Positions 8,842 to 18,274 of a stretch of 64,000 bases of DNA are shown in pieces; positions within the stretch are counted from its first letter, which is position 1, and each line of letters opens with the position of its first letter. This DNA is from JAWWPY01 sp964412845 (GTDB lineage: Bacteria > Actinomycetota > Actinomycetes > Streptosporangiales > Streptosporangiaceae). The DNA lies in contig CAYPQM010000006.1 of assembly GCA_964412845.1 (NCBI GenBank), positions 15,876 through 79,875 on the forward strand. The letters run 5' to 3'. The translations under genes were made by a program, and so were the position numbers. The notes below the pieces were generated by a model. It did not search any database, was not told the origin of the DNA, and saw only the letters and a program-made list of their open reading frames with translations.

Positions 8842-8891
8842 CCAAGAACGGCGCCGGGGGGCGCACTGTCAACAAGCTGACGTGCTTGGTC
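8840..8891. terminator. Possible hairpin between convergent genes
   Basis: GACCAAG at 8840-8846 pairs with CTTGGTC at 8885-8891, and the loop contains a G+C-rich inner stem (GGCGCC against GGCGC). It starts at the stop codon of the ABC fusion gene and ends before the broken DUF234 gene. There is no T-run, so only weak support as a terminator. Confidence 0.35.
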
Positions 8892-8932
8892 CCGGTGTTG
8901 CCGGAGTCTGGAATTGCTGCCATTACTGCTGG

Positions 8933-9325
8933 TCAGGAAGCGGGGGTCTCCGCCCGCCAGGCCTGGACGACATCGTCCGGGCCCCACACGAGATCGACGT
9001 GGCGCAGGTCAAGGCCGGCAACGACTCCTGATCGGGACACGATCACCAGGCCTGTGCTGCCGACGGCGAAGCCTGGTACCTCTACCACCCCCGCCGCCAG
9101 CGCCGCGAGGTCGTGGCGGTCGAACGGGGTGCCGAGCCACTTGATGGACCCAGCGAAGATGACCTGCCGCGCTACTGGCGCACGATCGGCCCCGACCAGA
9201 TCGACTTCGGGGCTGAACTGGCGATTCCACCAGCCCCCCACGGCCTGTGCCGCTGGCCATCGAAAATTGGCGGATGAGGCGGCCACCTGAAGCGACTCAC
9301 GGATCAAGGGTTCGACCGCGCGGCC
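8933..9325 (-). pseudogene. C-terminal remnant of a DUF234-type AAA ATPase
   Basis: The frame read leftwards from 9325 gives GRAVEPLIRESL, then WWNRQFSPEVDLVGADR, IKWLGTPFDRHDLAAL and a normal stop at 8933. This is the nuclease-like DUF234 domain that closes a group of archaeal/actinobacterial AAA ATPases of around 450 residues. The ATPase part (Walker A, Walker B) is absent. An in-frame TGA (9328-9326) lies directly before the homologous part, and an ATG at 9307 could still start a 124-residue product. Homology ends exactly where a perfect palindrome begins, suggesting an internal deletion. Confidence 0.75.
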
Positions 9326-9327
9326 TC

Positions 9328-9354
9328 ATCTAGGTAGATTCAATCTACCTAGAT
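9328..9354. promoter_or_regulatory. Perfect 27 bp palindrome next to the DUF234 remnant
   Basis: Two 13-base arms, ATCTAGGTAGATT and its reverse complement, flank a single C. A partial copy (ACCTAGGT, 9358-9365) follows at once. The site is A+T-rich in G+C-rich surroundings and sits between the DUF234 remnant and the end of the 5-oxoprolinase gene. It looks like an operator left over from the promoter of the once-complete gene, or a deletion junction. No regulator family is assigned. Confidence 0.6.
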
Positions 9355-9366
9355 CGTACCTAGGTT

Positions 9367-12300
9367 CTAGGGTGGCGGGCCGTAGCCGCCGCCGCCCGGG
9401 GTTTCCAGCACAAACACGTCGCCGACCTCCACCGGGACCGAATCGCACCCGCGCATGGGCGTGACCGAGCCGTCGGCGCGGGCGACCCAGTGCCGGCCCA
9501 GGCCGCCCGGCCCGCCGCCCGCCATCCCGTACGGCGGCACCCGGCGGTGGCTGCCCAGCGTCGTCACCGTCATCGGCTCAAGGAACCGCAGTTCGCGGCG
9601 GCCCCCGCAGCCTCCGTGCCACCGGCCCGCGCCGCCGCTGCCAGGCCGGATCGAGTACCGCTCCAGCCGCACCGGATAGCGCCATTCGAGCACCTCGGGG
9701 TCGGTGAGCCGGGAGTTGGTCATGTGCGTCTGCACCACGTCCGTGCCGGCGAAGCCGTCCCCGGCGCCGGATCCGCTGGCCACCGTCTCGTAATACTGGT
9801 ACCGGTCGTTTCCGATGGTGATGTTGTTCATCGTGCCCGAGCCCTCGGCCATGATGCCCAGCGCGGCGTAGAGAGCGCCGGTAACGGCCTGCGAGGTCTC
9901 CACGTTGCCCGCGGCCACCGCGGCCGGGTAGGCCGGGGACAGCATCGAGCCGGGCGGGATGATCACCCGGACCGGTTTGAGGCAGCCCGAGTTCAGCGGG
10001 ATCTCGTCGGCCACCAGCGTGCGGAACACATAGAGCACCGCGGCCATGGCCACCGACGACGGGGCGTTGAAGTTGCCCGGCAGCTGGGCCGATGTGCCGG
10101 TGAAGTCGACCTCCGCCGAGCGGGCCGCCGCATCGACCCGGACAGCGACCTTGATCACGGCACCGTTGTCGAGTTCATAGGCGTACTCGCCGCCGCGCAG
10201 CCCCGGAATGACACGGCGGACGGCCTCCTCGGCGTTGTCCTGCACGTGCCCCATGTAGGCGTGGACCACGTCCAGGCCAAAATGTGCGGTCATCCGGCGG
10301 AGTTCCGCGGCCCCCTTCTCGTTGGCCGCGATCTGCGCCCGCAGGTCAGCCACGTTGACCAGAGGGTTTCGGGAGGGATACCGCGCCGAGCGGAGCAGAT
10401 CGAGGGTCTCGGCCTCGCGCAGCGCCCCGCCCCGCACCAGCAGCCAGTTGTCGATGAGCACGCCCTCTTCCTCCACCCGCGTGCTGAACGCCGGCATCGA
10501 GCCCGGGGTGATCCCGCCGATCTCCGCATGGTGGCCGCGCGACGCGACGAAGAACAGGATCTCCCGGCCCGGGTCGTCGAACACCGGCGTGACCACCGTG
10601 ACGTCGGGCAGGTGCGTGCCACCGTGGTACGGGTCGTTAAGCATGTAGACGTCGCCCGGCCGCATCTGGCCCGCGTTGCGCTGAGCGATGATCTTGATGC
10701 TCTCGCCCATCGAGCCCAGGTGCACCGGCATATGCGGCGCATTGGCGATGAGGCCGCCGGCGGAGTCAAAGACCGCGCAGGAGAAGTCGAGCCGCTCCTT
10801 GATGTTCACCGAGTGCGCGGTGCTCCGCAGCCGCACCCCCATCTGCTCAGCGACCGACATGAACAAGTTGTTGAAGATCTCCAGCCTGACCGGATCCACC
10901 GCGGTCCCCGCGGAGCGCTGCGCCGGCCGGGTGCGCACCCGGGTGAGCAGCAGGTCACCGCGCCCGGTCAGCTCCGCCTGCCAGCCCGGCTCCAGCACCG
11001 TGGTGGCGAAATCCTCCACGATCAGGGCCGGCCCGGCGACCCGCTGGCCGGCCGGCAGATGCTGGCGGCGGACACAGGGCACGCTCAGCCAGCCCCCCGA
11101 GACGAACATCGGGACACGCGCAGCGGCACCCTCCGGCGCGGCACCCGGCACCGCGGCGCTGCCCGGCCCGGCCGCTAGTTCGGCCAGTACGGCCGAGGCG
11201 GCGGTGAGCTCCACGGACACGGCTTCCACCACGACCGGCTTGTCACGCATCAGAAAAGAGAAACTGCGCCGGTACGCCTCCTCGAAATCGCTGATCATGG
11301 CGGCCGCCGGGCCGAGCGGGACGCCGAGCGCGGTATCGGTCCCCTCGTACCTGAGGTGGGCCCGGCCCACGGACCGGACCTGGTCCTCGGGTACCCCCTC
11401 GTCCTTGAGCTCGGCCAGCGCCGCCGCCGTCAACCTGTCCGACACCTGGACCAGCTCAGGGAGCAGGTCATCGGACAACGGCGCCTCCACTGCGGACTCC
11501 CGCATCGCAGTCACCTCGGCCAGCCCCATCCCGTAGGCGGACAGCACCCCGGCGAGCGGGTGGATCAGCACTCTGGTCATGCCGAGCGCGTCGGCCACGG
11601 CGCAGGCGTGCTGGCCGCCCGCGCCGCCGAAGGTGGCCAGCACATAGGACGTGACGTCGTAGCCACGCTGCACCGAGATCTTCTTGATCGCGTTGGCCAT
11701 GTTCGCCACCGCGATCTCCAGGAAGCCCGCGGCGACCTGCTCAGCCGATGCCGGGCCCGCAGTGGCCTGCCCGATCTCGCCCGCCAGGACCGCGAAGCGC
11801 TCCCGGACCACCCCGGCGTCAAGCGCCTGGTCGCCGCGGACGCCGAACACCCGGGGGAAATGATCCGGCTGGATGCGGCCCAGCATGATGTTGGCGTCCG
11901 TCACGGTCAGCGGGCCGCCGCGCCGGTACGCCGCCGGGCCAGGATCCGCCCCGGCCGAATCGGGGCCGACCCGGTACCTGCTGCCATCGAAATGCAGGAC
12001 CGAGCCGCCCCCGGCGGCCACCGTGTGGATGCTCAGCATCGGGGCCCGCATCCGCACCCCGGCGACCAGGGTCTCGTACTGCCGCTCGAACTCGCCCGCG
12101 TAGTGCGACACGTCCGTCGAGGTGCCGCCCATATCGAAGCCGATCACTGCCCCGAAACCGGCCGCCTCGGCAGTGCGGGCCATGCCGACGATGCCGCCGG
12201 CCGGCCCGGACAGGATCGAGTCCTTGCCGCGGAACAGATGCGCGTCGGTAAGGCCGCCGCCCGACTGCATGAACTGCAGCCGGACCCCGCCCAGTTCGCC

Positions 12301-12981
12301 CGCCACCTGATCGACGTAGCGCCGCAGGATCGGCGACAGGTAGGCGTCCACCAGGGTGGTGTCACCGCGCGAGACCAGCTTCATCAGCGGGCTCGTGGCG
12401 TGCGACTCCGACACCTGGGTGTAGCCGATCTGCCGGGCGATCCCGCCGATCAATGCCTCGTGCCGGGGGTACCGGTAGCCGTGCATGCCGACCACGGCGA
12501 CCGAACGGAAACCCTCGTCGTAGGCGGCGCGCAGGTCAGCGGCCACCGCGTGCTCGTCGAGCGGGCGGATGACCTCGCCGTGCGCGCCGATCCGCTCATC
12601 CGCCTCGATCACCCGTGAATACAGCATCTCCGGCCGGATGATCTGCCGGTCGAAGATCCGCGGCCGGTCCTGGTAGGCGATCCGCAGTGCGTCGGCGAAG
12701 CCACGGGTGATGACCAGGACCGTCGGCTCACCCTTGCGCTCCAGCAGCGCGTTGGTGGCCACGGTGGTGCCTAGACGGACCACGGCGATCCGTGCTGGCG
12801 GAATGGGGTTGGCATCTGGTACGCCGAGCAGGCGGCGGATTCCTTCGACCGCGGGATCCTGGTAGCGGCCGGGGTCCTGGGACAGCAGCTTGCAGACCGT
12901 GAGCCCGCCGTCCGGCCGGCGGGCGACCACATCGGTGAACGTGCCGCCCCGGTCGATCCAGAACTCCCACTGGCCGCTCAT
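9367..12981 (-). CDS. 5-oxoprolinase / hydantoinase, fused A and B subunits
   Basis: A 1204-residue protein matching the eukaryote-like one-chain 5-oxoprolinase, which hydrolyses 5-oxo-L-proline to glutamate with ATP. The HyuA-type half (1 to about 690) starts with FWIDRGGTFTDVVA, a sugar-kinase-like phosphate loop, and has a second such motif, IGFDMGGTSTDVSHY, near 290. The HyuB-type half starts near 700 (VRLEIFNNLFMSVAEQMG) and contains MLNDPYHGGTHLPDVTVV. It ends with ETPGGGGYG, the usual C-terminal signature. Length and domain order are normal. It stands alone, and no glutathione-cycle genes lie nearby. Hydantoin or another cyclic amide is possible as substrate. Confidence 0.93.
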   Translation of the reverse strand: MSGQWEFWIDRGGTFTDVVARRPDGGLTVCKLLSQDPGRYQDPAVEGIRRLLGVPDANPIPPARIAVVRLGTTVATNALLERKGEPTVLVITRGFADALRIAYQDRPRIFDRQIIRPEMLYSRVIEADERIGAHGEVIRPLDEHAVAADLRAAYDEGFRSVAVVGMHGYRYPRHEALIGGIARQIGYTQVSESHATSPLMKLVSRGDTTLVDAYLSPILRRYVDQVAGELGGVRLQFMQSGGGLTDAHLFRGKDSILSGPAGGIVGMARTAEAAGFGAVIGFDMGGTSTDVSHYAGEFERQYETLVAGVRMRAPMLSIHTVAAGGGSVLHFDGSRYRVGPDSAGADPGPAAYRRGGPLTVTDANIMLGRIQPDHFPRVFGVRGDQALDAGVVRERFAVLAGEIGQATAGPASAEQVAAGFLEIAVANMANAIKKISVQRGYDVTSYVLATFGGAGGQHACAVADALGMTRVLIHPLAGVLSAYGMGLAEVTAMRESAVEAPLSDDLLPELVQVSDRLTAAALAELKDEGVPEDQVRSVGRAHLRYEGTDTALGVPLGPAAAMISDFEEAYRRSFSFLMRDKPVVVEAVSVELTAASAVLAELAAGPGSAAVPGAAPEGAAARVPMFVSGGWLSVPCVRRQHLPAGQRVAGPALIVEDFATTVLEPGWQAELTGRGDLLLTRVRTRPAQRSAGTAVDPVRLEIFNNLFMSVAEQMGVRLRSTAHSVNIKERLDFSCAVFDSAGGLIANAPHMPVHLGSMGESIKIIAQRNAGQMRPGDVYMLNDPYHGGTHLPDVTVVTPVFDDPGREILFFVASRGHHAEIGGITPGSMPAFSTRVEEEGVLIDNWLLVRGGALREAETLDLLRSARYPSRNPLVNVADLRAQIAANEKGAAELRRMTAHFGLDVVHAYMGHVQDNAEEAVRRVIPGLRGGEYAYELDNGAVIKVAVRVDAAARSAEVDFTGTSAQLPGNFNAPSSVAMAAVLYVFRTLVADEIPLNSGCLKPVRVIIPPGSMLSPAYPAAVAAGNVETSQAVTGALYAALGIMAEGSGTMNNITIGNDRYQYYETVASGSGAGDGFAGTDVVQTHMTNSRLTDPEVLEWRYPVRLERYSIRPGSGGAGRWHGGCGGRRELRFLEPMTVTTLGSHRRVPPYGMAGGGPGGLGRHWVARADGSVTPMRGCDSVPVEVGDVFVLETPGGGGYGPPP

Positions 12982-13002
12982 CCGACCAGCTTGCCAGCGG
13001 CC

Positions 13003-14604
13003 CTACCGCTTCACCAGGACACGGCCCAGGCCGGACAGTGCCTCATTCACGTCAGCGAGATCGAAGGCGGCCGGGTCGAAGCCGTCGGCGGAGTCCAGGC
13101 CCAGCCAGTCCAGCCGGCCGCGATGCTCCTGGTGACCGGGATCCGCCAGGACCTCCAGCAGGTACTCGTAGCCCCAGATCCCGCCGCTGTCCTCGGGCGG
13201 GCCGGCCCGGCGGCCAGCGGTGCACCGCGGATAGGCCAGGCCCGGCTCGGCGGCCAGCACGTCCTCGACCGTGATGTCGTGGGCCCAGTCGTCACCAAAG
13301 TCGTAGGTGTACCGGATGCGGCCGCCGGTCAGCGCGACATCGGACAGCTGCTTCGCGGCGGCGCTGCGGTGCCCGAGTTCAGGGTCGGCGGTGCCGTACT
13401 CGCCGGCCGGCGTGCTGAAGACCCACATGTGGTAGTCCGCCCAGCCGAACGCTTCCTGGATGGCGAGATGCAGCCGGTCCAGGGTGATGTCGGAGGGTAC
13501 CTCCAGGCGACGCCAGATCGGCGGCTTGGCGCCGCGCAGGGTGATCTTCAGCTGGTGGACGGTGCGGCCGGCCAGGCTTCTGCCCCCGGATCCGCGCGCC
13601 GCGTCCCGCCCAGCCGGCCTGGCCCCGGCCGCTGACCGCTGGACGGCGGGGGGCTGGACGGCGGACGGCTCGACGGCAGAGGGCTGGACGGCAGGGGGCA
13701 GCAGGTCCACCCGCGCCCGCAGCAGGTCCAGGAAGTCGCCGACATCCTCGACCTGATCCTCCTCGACCGGGCACGGCGGCCTGGTGAGCGCCTGGCGCAG
13801 GATCGTGCCCGCCTCAGCCGGCGCGTAGTCGCGGAACTCCAGCCCGAACTGCTGGGCGGCTCGCTGGTATCTGGCCCGGATCCAGTCCGGGCGGTCGGTG
13901 GGGAAGCAATCCTTCACACCGCCACCGAGTTCGTGATCGATCAGTACCACCATGGCGTGCCGTTTGCGGCCGTAGCTGAAGGTCAGCGCGATCGACTCCT
14001 GTGCGCCAAGCTCGTCCGAGTAGCCGAAGATCCGGCCCACTCGCGGCGTGCCGAGTCCGGCCACCCAGGGCCGGTCGGCCAGCCCGGCCGCGATCAGCCG
14101 GTCAGCGGCAGCCGCCGCCACGGGCCTGATCTCGGGCGGCGCGAGCACCGCCAGGACCCGCAGCATGGCCAGGGCCTGCGCAGTGCCGTAATCGCCGGCT
14201 TGCTCGATGAGATCGGTGAGCAGGTCGGGCAGCATCAGGTCGGCCGGCAGGCTCTGGCGGATCATGCCGAGGAACTCGGCACCGGACAACTCCGCGCTCA
14301 GCGGGTCGCACCCGGCCTGCAACGTGGGCGTCCAGCCGTCGAGCAACCCGGCCAGGGATTCCTCAGGCTCCGGCAGCAGCCCCATGTCCAGCAGGGCGCC
14401 GAGGGCATCATCCAGGTCGTCGGACGCGTCCAGCGCCTTCAGCACGTCCGCTGACGCACCGGACGCGACGAACTGCGCACGCAATTCAGCCAGCTCGGGG
14501 TCACCGGACTGGCCGTCGGCTGGGCCGCCACCGTGGACGAGCGTCAGCCGCGGACCCCCGTCCTGCTTCTTGGTCACCCGCCGGGTATTCGACACCCTTG
14601 CCAT
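13003..14604 (-). CDS. Plasmid pRiA4b ORF-3 family protein
   Basis: The C-terminal third (from about residue 355 of the product) is a pRiA4b ORF-3 domain: HQLKITLRGAKPPIWRRLEV, AIQEAFGWADYHMWVF, YTYDFGDDWAHDITVED and CTAGRRAGPPEDSGG. The biochemical role of this family is unknown. The N-terminal two thirds is a helical region without a recognised domain, joined by a linker with four near-repeats of AVxPSAV (near 13650). The frame is open up to 14739. The ATG at 14604 (MARVSNTRR) is chosen because upstream residues are low-complexity, but no strong ribosome site decides it. It follows the 5-oxoprolinase on the same strand in chromosome order with only 21 bases between. Confidence 0.75.
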   Translation of the reverse strand: MARVSNTRRVTKKQDGGPRLTLVHGGGPADGQSGDPELAELRAQFVASGASADVLKALDASDDLDDALGALLDMGLLPEPEESLAGLLDGWTPTLQAGCDPLSAELSGAEFLGMIRQSLPADLMLPDLLTDLIEQAGDYGTAQALAMLRVLAVLAPPEIRPVAAAAADRLIAAGLADRPWVAGLGTPRVGRIFGYSDELGAQESIALTFSYGRKRHAMVVLIDHELGGGVKDCFPTDRPDWIRARYQRAAQQFGLEFRDYAPAEAGTILRQALTRPPCPVEEDQVEDVGDFLDLLRARVDLLPPAVQPSAVEPSAVQPPAVQRSAAGARPAGRDAARGSGGRSLAGRTVHQLKITLRGAKPPIWRRLEVPSDITLDRLHLAIQEAFGWADYHMWVFSTPAGEYGTADPELGHRSAAAKQLSDVALTGGRIRYTYDFGDDWAHDITVEDVLAAEPGLAYPRCTAGRRAGPPEDSGGIWGYEYLLEVLADPGHQEHRGRLDWLGLDSADGFDPAAFDLADVNEALSGLGRVLVKR

Positions 14605-14798
14605 GCTGCCAGGAATGCGGCGCAGAGGCCGGCCGCTCGCGTTCATCGTCGACGGCAATCTCGGTCCCGGCGGGCCGCGCAGGCGGAGCTGCTGGCCGGC
14701 TGACCGATGGTGCTCATCGGGACCCGGGGCCGCGATCATGGGTACGGATCCGGGGTAACTAGCGGGCTAGGTGATCACACCTGCTGAGGAGGCACGAC

Positions 14799-16088
14799 GT
14801 GAGCAGCACCCGGCCAGCCAACCCGGAGGCCATCTTCACCTACGGGGCGCCGCAGCTGAAGTTCGGCCCCGGTGCCTCCGATGAGATCGGCTTCGACCTG
14901 AGCCAGTACGGGGTCAGCCGCGCGCTGGTGGTGACCGACCCGGGCGTCGCCGCAACCGGCACCCCGCAGCGGGTGGCCGACCAGATGGCCCAGTTCGGCA
15001 TCGAGGCCCAGGTTTTCGACGGTGTCCACGTGGAGCCGACGGACGAGAGCATGAACGCCGCGATCGCCGCTGCGAGACAGAGCGGCCCCTGGGACGCCTT
15101 CGTCGCGGTCGGCGGCGGCTCCAGCATCGACACCGCGAAAGCAATCAACCTGCTGCTGTCCAACCCGGGTGAGCTGATGGACTACATCAACGTGCCGGTC
15201 GGCCAGGGCACCGCGCCGGTCAACGCGCTCAAGCCGCTGGTCGCGGTGCCGACCACCACGGGCACGGGCGCGGAATCCACCACAGTCTGCGTGCTTGACG
15301 TGCTCTCCCAGCACGTCAAGACCGGTATCAGCCATGCCCGGCTGCGGCCCACCCTGGCCGTGGTCGACCCGCTGCTGACCCTGACCCAGCCGGCCGGCGT
15401 CACCGCCGCGGCGGGCATGGACATCCTCTGCCACGCGCTGGAGAGCTACACGGCGCGCTGGTACACCGCCAACGAGCGCAAGCGGCCGGAGCAGCGGGTG
15501 CCCTACTGCGGCGCGAACCCGGTCTCGGACATGTGGGCGGAGAAGGCGATGGGGTTGCTCGCGACCTCGTTCCGGACCGCCGTCCGCCATGGTGAGGACC
15601 TCGCGGCCCGGGCCGACATGGCGATCGCGGCGACGTTCGCCGGGATGGGCTTCGGCAACGCCGGCGTGCACCTCCCGCACGCCAACGCCTACCCGATCGC
15701 CGGGCAGGTCCGCGATTTCCATGCCCAGGACTACCCGGCCGCCGAGGCGATGGTGCCGCACGGCATGTCGGTCGCGCTGACCGCGCCCGAGGCGTTCCGG
15801 TTCACCTTCGGCTCCTCTCCTGAGCGGCATCTGCGCGCCGCGGAACTGCTCGCGCCGGGCGGTAGGCGGCCGTCCCGGGACGCGGAATTCCTGCCTTTCG
15901 TGCTCATGGACCTGATGAAGGACATCGGCATTCCCAACGGGATCGGCGCCGTCGGCTTCAGGCCCGGTGATGTGCCCGAACTGGTCGAGGGGACCATGAA
16001 GCAGCAGCGACTGCTGGCCACCTGCCCGAAGCCGGTCACCGAGGACGACATCGCCGGGATCTTCACCCGGTCCATGGAGCTCTGGTAA
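14799..16088 (+). CDS. Iron-containing alcohol dehydrogenase, hydroxyacid-oxoacid transhydrogenase type
   Basis: A 429-residue group III alcohol dehydrogenase. Visible are the NAD site AVGGGSSIDTAKA (about 104-117), VPTTTGTGAE (around 150), and the metal site residues in DILCHALESY and GNAGVHLPHANAYPI. The unusual features FMDYINVPVGQG-like loop, ANPVSDMWAE insertion and ERHLRAAELL match the ADHFE1/transhydrogenase branch, which swaps hydride between 4-hydroxybutyrate and 2-oxoglutarate, rather than simple ethanol dehydrogenases. A GAGGAGG ribosome site lies 8 bases before the GTG start. It is divergent from the pRiA4b gene and appears to be a single-gene unit. True substrate not established. 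Confidence 0.9.
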   Translation: MSSTRPANPEAIFTYGAPQLKFGPGASDEIGFDLSQYGVSRALVVTDPGVAATGTPQRVADQMAQFGIEAQVFDGVHVEPTDESMNAAIAAARQSGPWDAFVAVGGGSSIDTAKAINLLLSNPGELMDYINVPVGQGTAPVNALKPLVAVPTTTGTGAESTTVCVLDVLSQHVKTGISHARLRPTLAVVDPLLTLTQPAGVTAAAGMDILCHALESYTARWYTANERKRPEQRVPYCGANPVSDMWAEKAMGLLATSFRTAVRHGEDLAARADMAIAATFAGMGFGNAGVHLPHANAYPIAGQVRDFHAQDYPAAEAMVPHGMSVALTAPEAFRFTFGSSPERHLRAAELLAPGGRRPSRDAEFLPFVLMDLMKDIGIPNGIGAVGFRPGDVPELVEGTMKQQRLLATCPKPVTEDDIAGIFTRSMELW

Positions 16089-16139
16089 CCGTGGCCATCC
16101 ACCAGGTCCGGCGCGACGCAGGCCCAGCTTCGCGGCGGC

Positions 16140-17198
16140 TCAGGCCGCCGGGCTGATCAGGCCCTTCAACACATTGAGGTAGGTGGAGCCGAAGTTCACC
16201 GAGGGTTCCATGTAGGTGTTCTCAGTCCACTCGTTCCAGCTGATCAGGCCCAGGATGTCCGGCGCGGATGCGGCCGCGAGCGCATACTCGCTCTTCAGGG
16301 TGCTCCCGTTGCTGCGCGGGACGATGAGATGCCCGCCGATGAGGGTGGCATTGAATCCCGGTGCGAAAGGAGCAATCCAGACTCCGTTCTTCTGGTGCAC
16401 CGCCGCGCCCATGCTGGCGAGCTTGGCCCCTGCTTGCGGGCTGGTCGCCGGGTTATTCGAGGACCAGTAGTAGGCGTCACCGTCCGTGACCGCGGCGAGC
16501 CGCTGGTATTCCGCGACATTGTTGCCAGTGCTGAGCACCAGGACCCGGCTGCGCACAGGACTGGTCACGCTGGCCACGGACGCCGGGGAGTAGCGCTGCG
16601 TCCCGTCCCAGGCCGTCAGCACCTTCCCGTTGATGGTGTACCAGGCCGGATTGCTGGCATAGGTGGCCACGAAGTACGTGTAATCGGCCGCGACAATCGA
16701 CACCGAGACTGGCTGTTTCGCCGCATTGATGCTCTCGTAGAACAGGGCCAGCTTGAAGTTATTCTGGTTGGCCGCGCTCTCGACCTCCGGGAGGATTTTC
16801 CGGTAGGTCGCGGTGTCCTTCCAGCTGACCAGGAAGCCGGTAATCCCCGCTGCCTTGGCCTGCACGATCTGGGAGTTGATGACGGCCGGGTCCATGCTGT
16901 TGTAGTTGCCGGGGAACGGCTGGACCGGATGGTCAAGCTTGTTGGTCGACCAGTAGGAACCCTGCATCCACATGTAGTAGTAGGCGAATACCGGTGCGGT
17001 ACCGGGAGCCGGGGACGAACTGGACGCCGAGGCCGATGGAGCGGGCACGGCCGCGCAGGGGATGGCGAATGCCGAACCGTGCCGCGCGCAGGGCTGCTCA
17101 GCGGACGCGCCGCTGCGTGCGGTCTGGCCGCAGGCGGCCAGGGCAACAGCCGTCACGGCGAGAATCGCGGGCACGGCGAAGATCGATGGCCTAGACAT
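16140..17198 (-). CDS. Secreted lipoprotein with GH99-like glycoside hydrolase domain
   Basis: A 352-residue protein starting at an ATG with GGAGGAG 6 bases upstream; an in-frame start at 17237 exists but lacks a ribosome site. Residues 1-22 form a lipoprotein signal ending in a LAAC lipobox, followed by a Ser/Ala/Pro-rich spacer. The catalytic-type domain has VFAYYYMWMQGSYW, GITGFLVSWKDT and GLISWNEWTENTYMEPS, resembling GH99/endo-mannanase-like and related beta/alpha-barrel proteins. It should sit on the outer face of the membrane and act on a polysaccharide. It is convergent with the dehydrogenase gene, and the upstream 200 bases carry a promoter-like A+T-rich stretch. Confidence 0.82.
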   Translation of the reverse strand: MSRPSIFAVPAILAVTAVALAACGQTARSGASAEQPCARHGSAFAIPCAAVPAPSASASSSSPAPGTAPVFAYYYMWMQGSYWSTNKLDHPVQPFPGNYNSMDPAVINSQIVQAKAAGITGFLVSWKDTATYRKILPEVESAANQNNFKLALFYESINAAKQPVSVSIVAADYTYFVATYASNPAWYTINGKVLTAWDGTQRYSPASVASVTSPVRSRVLVLSTGNNVAEYQRLAAVTDGDAYYWSSNNPATSPQAGAKLASMGAAVHQKNGVWIAPFAPGFNATLIGGHLIVPRSNGSTLKSEYALAAASAPDILGLISWNEWTENTYMEPSVNFGSTYLNVLKGLISPAA

Positions 17199-17413
17199 CC
17201 CGGCTCCTCCAATTACGTTAAGCGCCCTTTCTGTCACTCTACGTTATGAAGATTCTCCGTAATCCCCCCAATACGGTCTTAACAGGGGGAGATGGGTGGC
17301 ATTTCCGCACCCGCGGAAACGCCGGCATCAGGCAGTCGGCGGCTGGATCGGGAAGCGCGGGAAGGCCGGGAGCCCGGGGGCCAGGAGCCCCCGAAGATCG
17401 GGGAACTGGAAGA

Positions 17414-18274
17414 TCAGGAAACGATGTCCTTGCCGCGGAACCGGCGGAAGGCCAGGGCGAGCAGCAGGATCGCATAGCACACCGACACCGAGCTTCCCTC
17501 GATCATGCCGGTCCAGGTGATCTGCGACTGCAACGCGTCCAGCCACGCGAATTGCCAGTGGGTCGGTAGGATCTGCCGCCACGAACCGAGCGCCGTCACC
17601 TCATCCAGGATGTTGCTGATGATCACCAGTCCCACGGCGCCGCCGACCGCGCCGAGCGGCGAGTCGGTGGACACCGAGAGCAGGAAGGCAAGGCCAGCCA
17701 CCACCAGCTCGGTGATCAGCACATATCCCAGCACCACCGCCAGCCGGCCGAGCGCCGCCCCGTCCGGCAGCGCCACGCCGGTGACGGGCAGCCGCAGCGG
17801 GTGCCAGGCGAACGCGACGGTGCCCGCCAGCAGCGACATGACCGGCAGGCAGGTGACCGCCACGGCCGAATAGACCAGCGCCACGGCCAGCTTCTGCCGC
17901 AGCAGCCGGGCCCGCGGCACCGGCGCGGCCAGCAGGTAACGCAGCGACGACCAGCTGGCCTCGCTCGCCACGGTGTCCCCGCAGAACAACGCCACCGCGA
18001 CCACCAGCAGGAAACCCGCGGAAACAAAGATGCTGAACGCGGCGAAGTTGAGCCCACCTTGGGTGGCGATGACGACCAGCCCAGGAGTCCCGTTGTCCGC
18101 CGACGTAGGGCCGCTGAGCTCAAAGGCGCCGACGAGTATCCAGGGCAGGACGAGCAGCAGGCCGAACGCGATCATCGTCCGGCGGCGCCGCAGCTGGCGG
18201 ACGAACTCCACGCTGAAAGGCAGGGTGTGCCGCGGGTTGTAGCCCGGCGCGCTCACGTTCACGCTCGCCGCCAT
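17414..18274 (-). CDS. ABC-2 type transporter permease
   Basis: A 286-residue membrane protein with six hydrophobic segments: an N-terminal basic stretch, a first helix FGLLLVLPWILVGAFEL, then FCGDTVASEASWSSLRYLLAAPV, the conserved cytoplasmic loop of ABC-2 permeases of the multidrug or antibiotic-export type. It is translationally coupled to the ATPase fusion upstream: the ATG shares its A with the TGA of that gene (TGATG at 18276-18272). The pair probably forms one transporter. Substrate unknown. Confidence 0.9.
   Translation of the reverse strand: MAASVNVSAPGYNPRHTLPFSVEFVRQLRRRRTMIAFGLLLVLPWILVGAFELSGPTSADNGTPGLVVIATQGGLNFAAFSIFVSAGFLLVVAVALFCGDTVASEASWSSLRYLLAAPVPRARLLRQKLAVALVYSAVAVTCLPVMSLLAGTVAFAWHPLRLPVTGVALPDGAALGRLAVVLGYVLITELVVAGLAFLLSVSTDSPLGAVGGAVGLVIISNILDEVTALGSWRQILPTHWQFAWLDALQSQITWTGMIEGSSVSVCYAILLLALAFRRFRGKDIVS

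Noticed and set aside
9328..9354. Palindrome as a terminator of the 5-oxoprolinase gene
   Set aside because: It is A+T-rich with a one-base loop and no T-run; operator or junction is more likely, though a weak terminator role cannot be ruled out.
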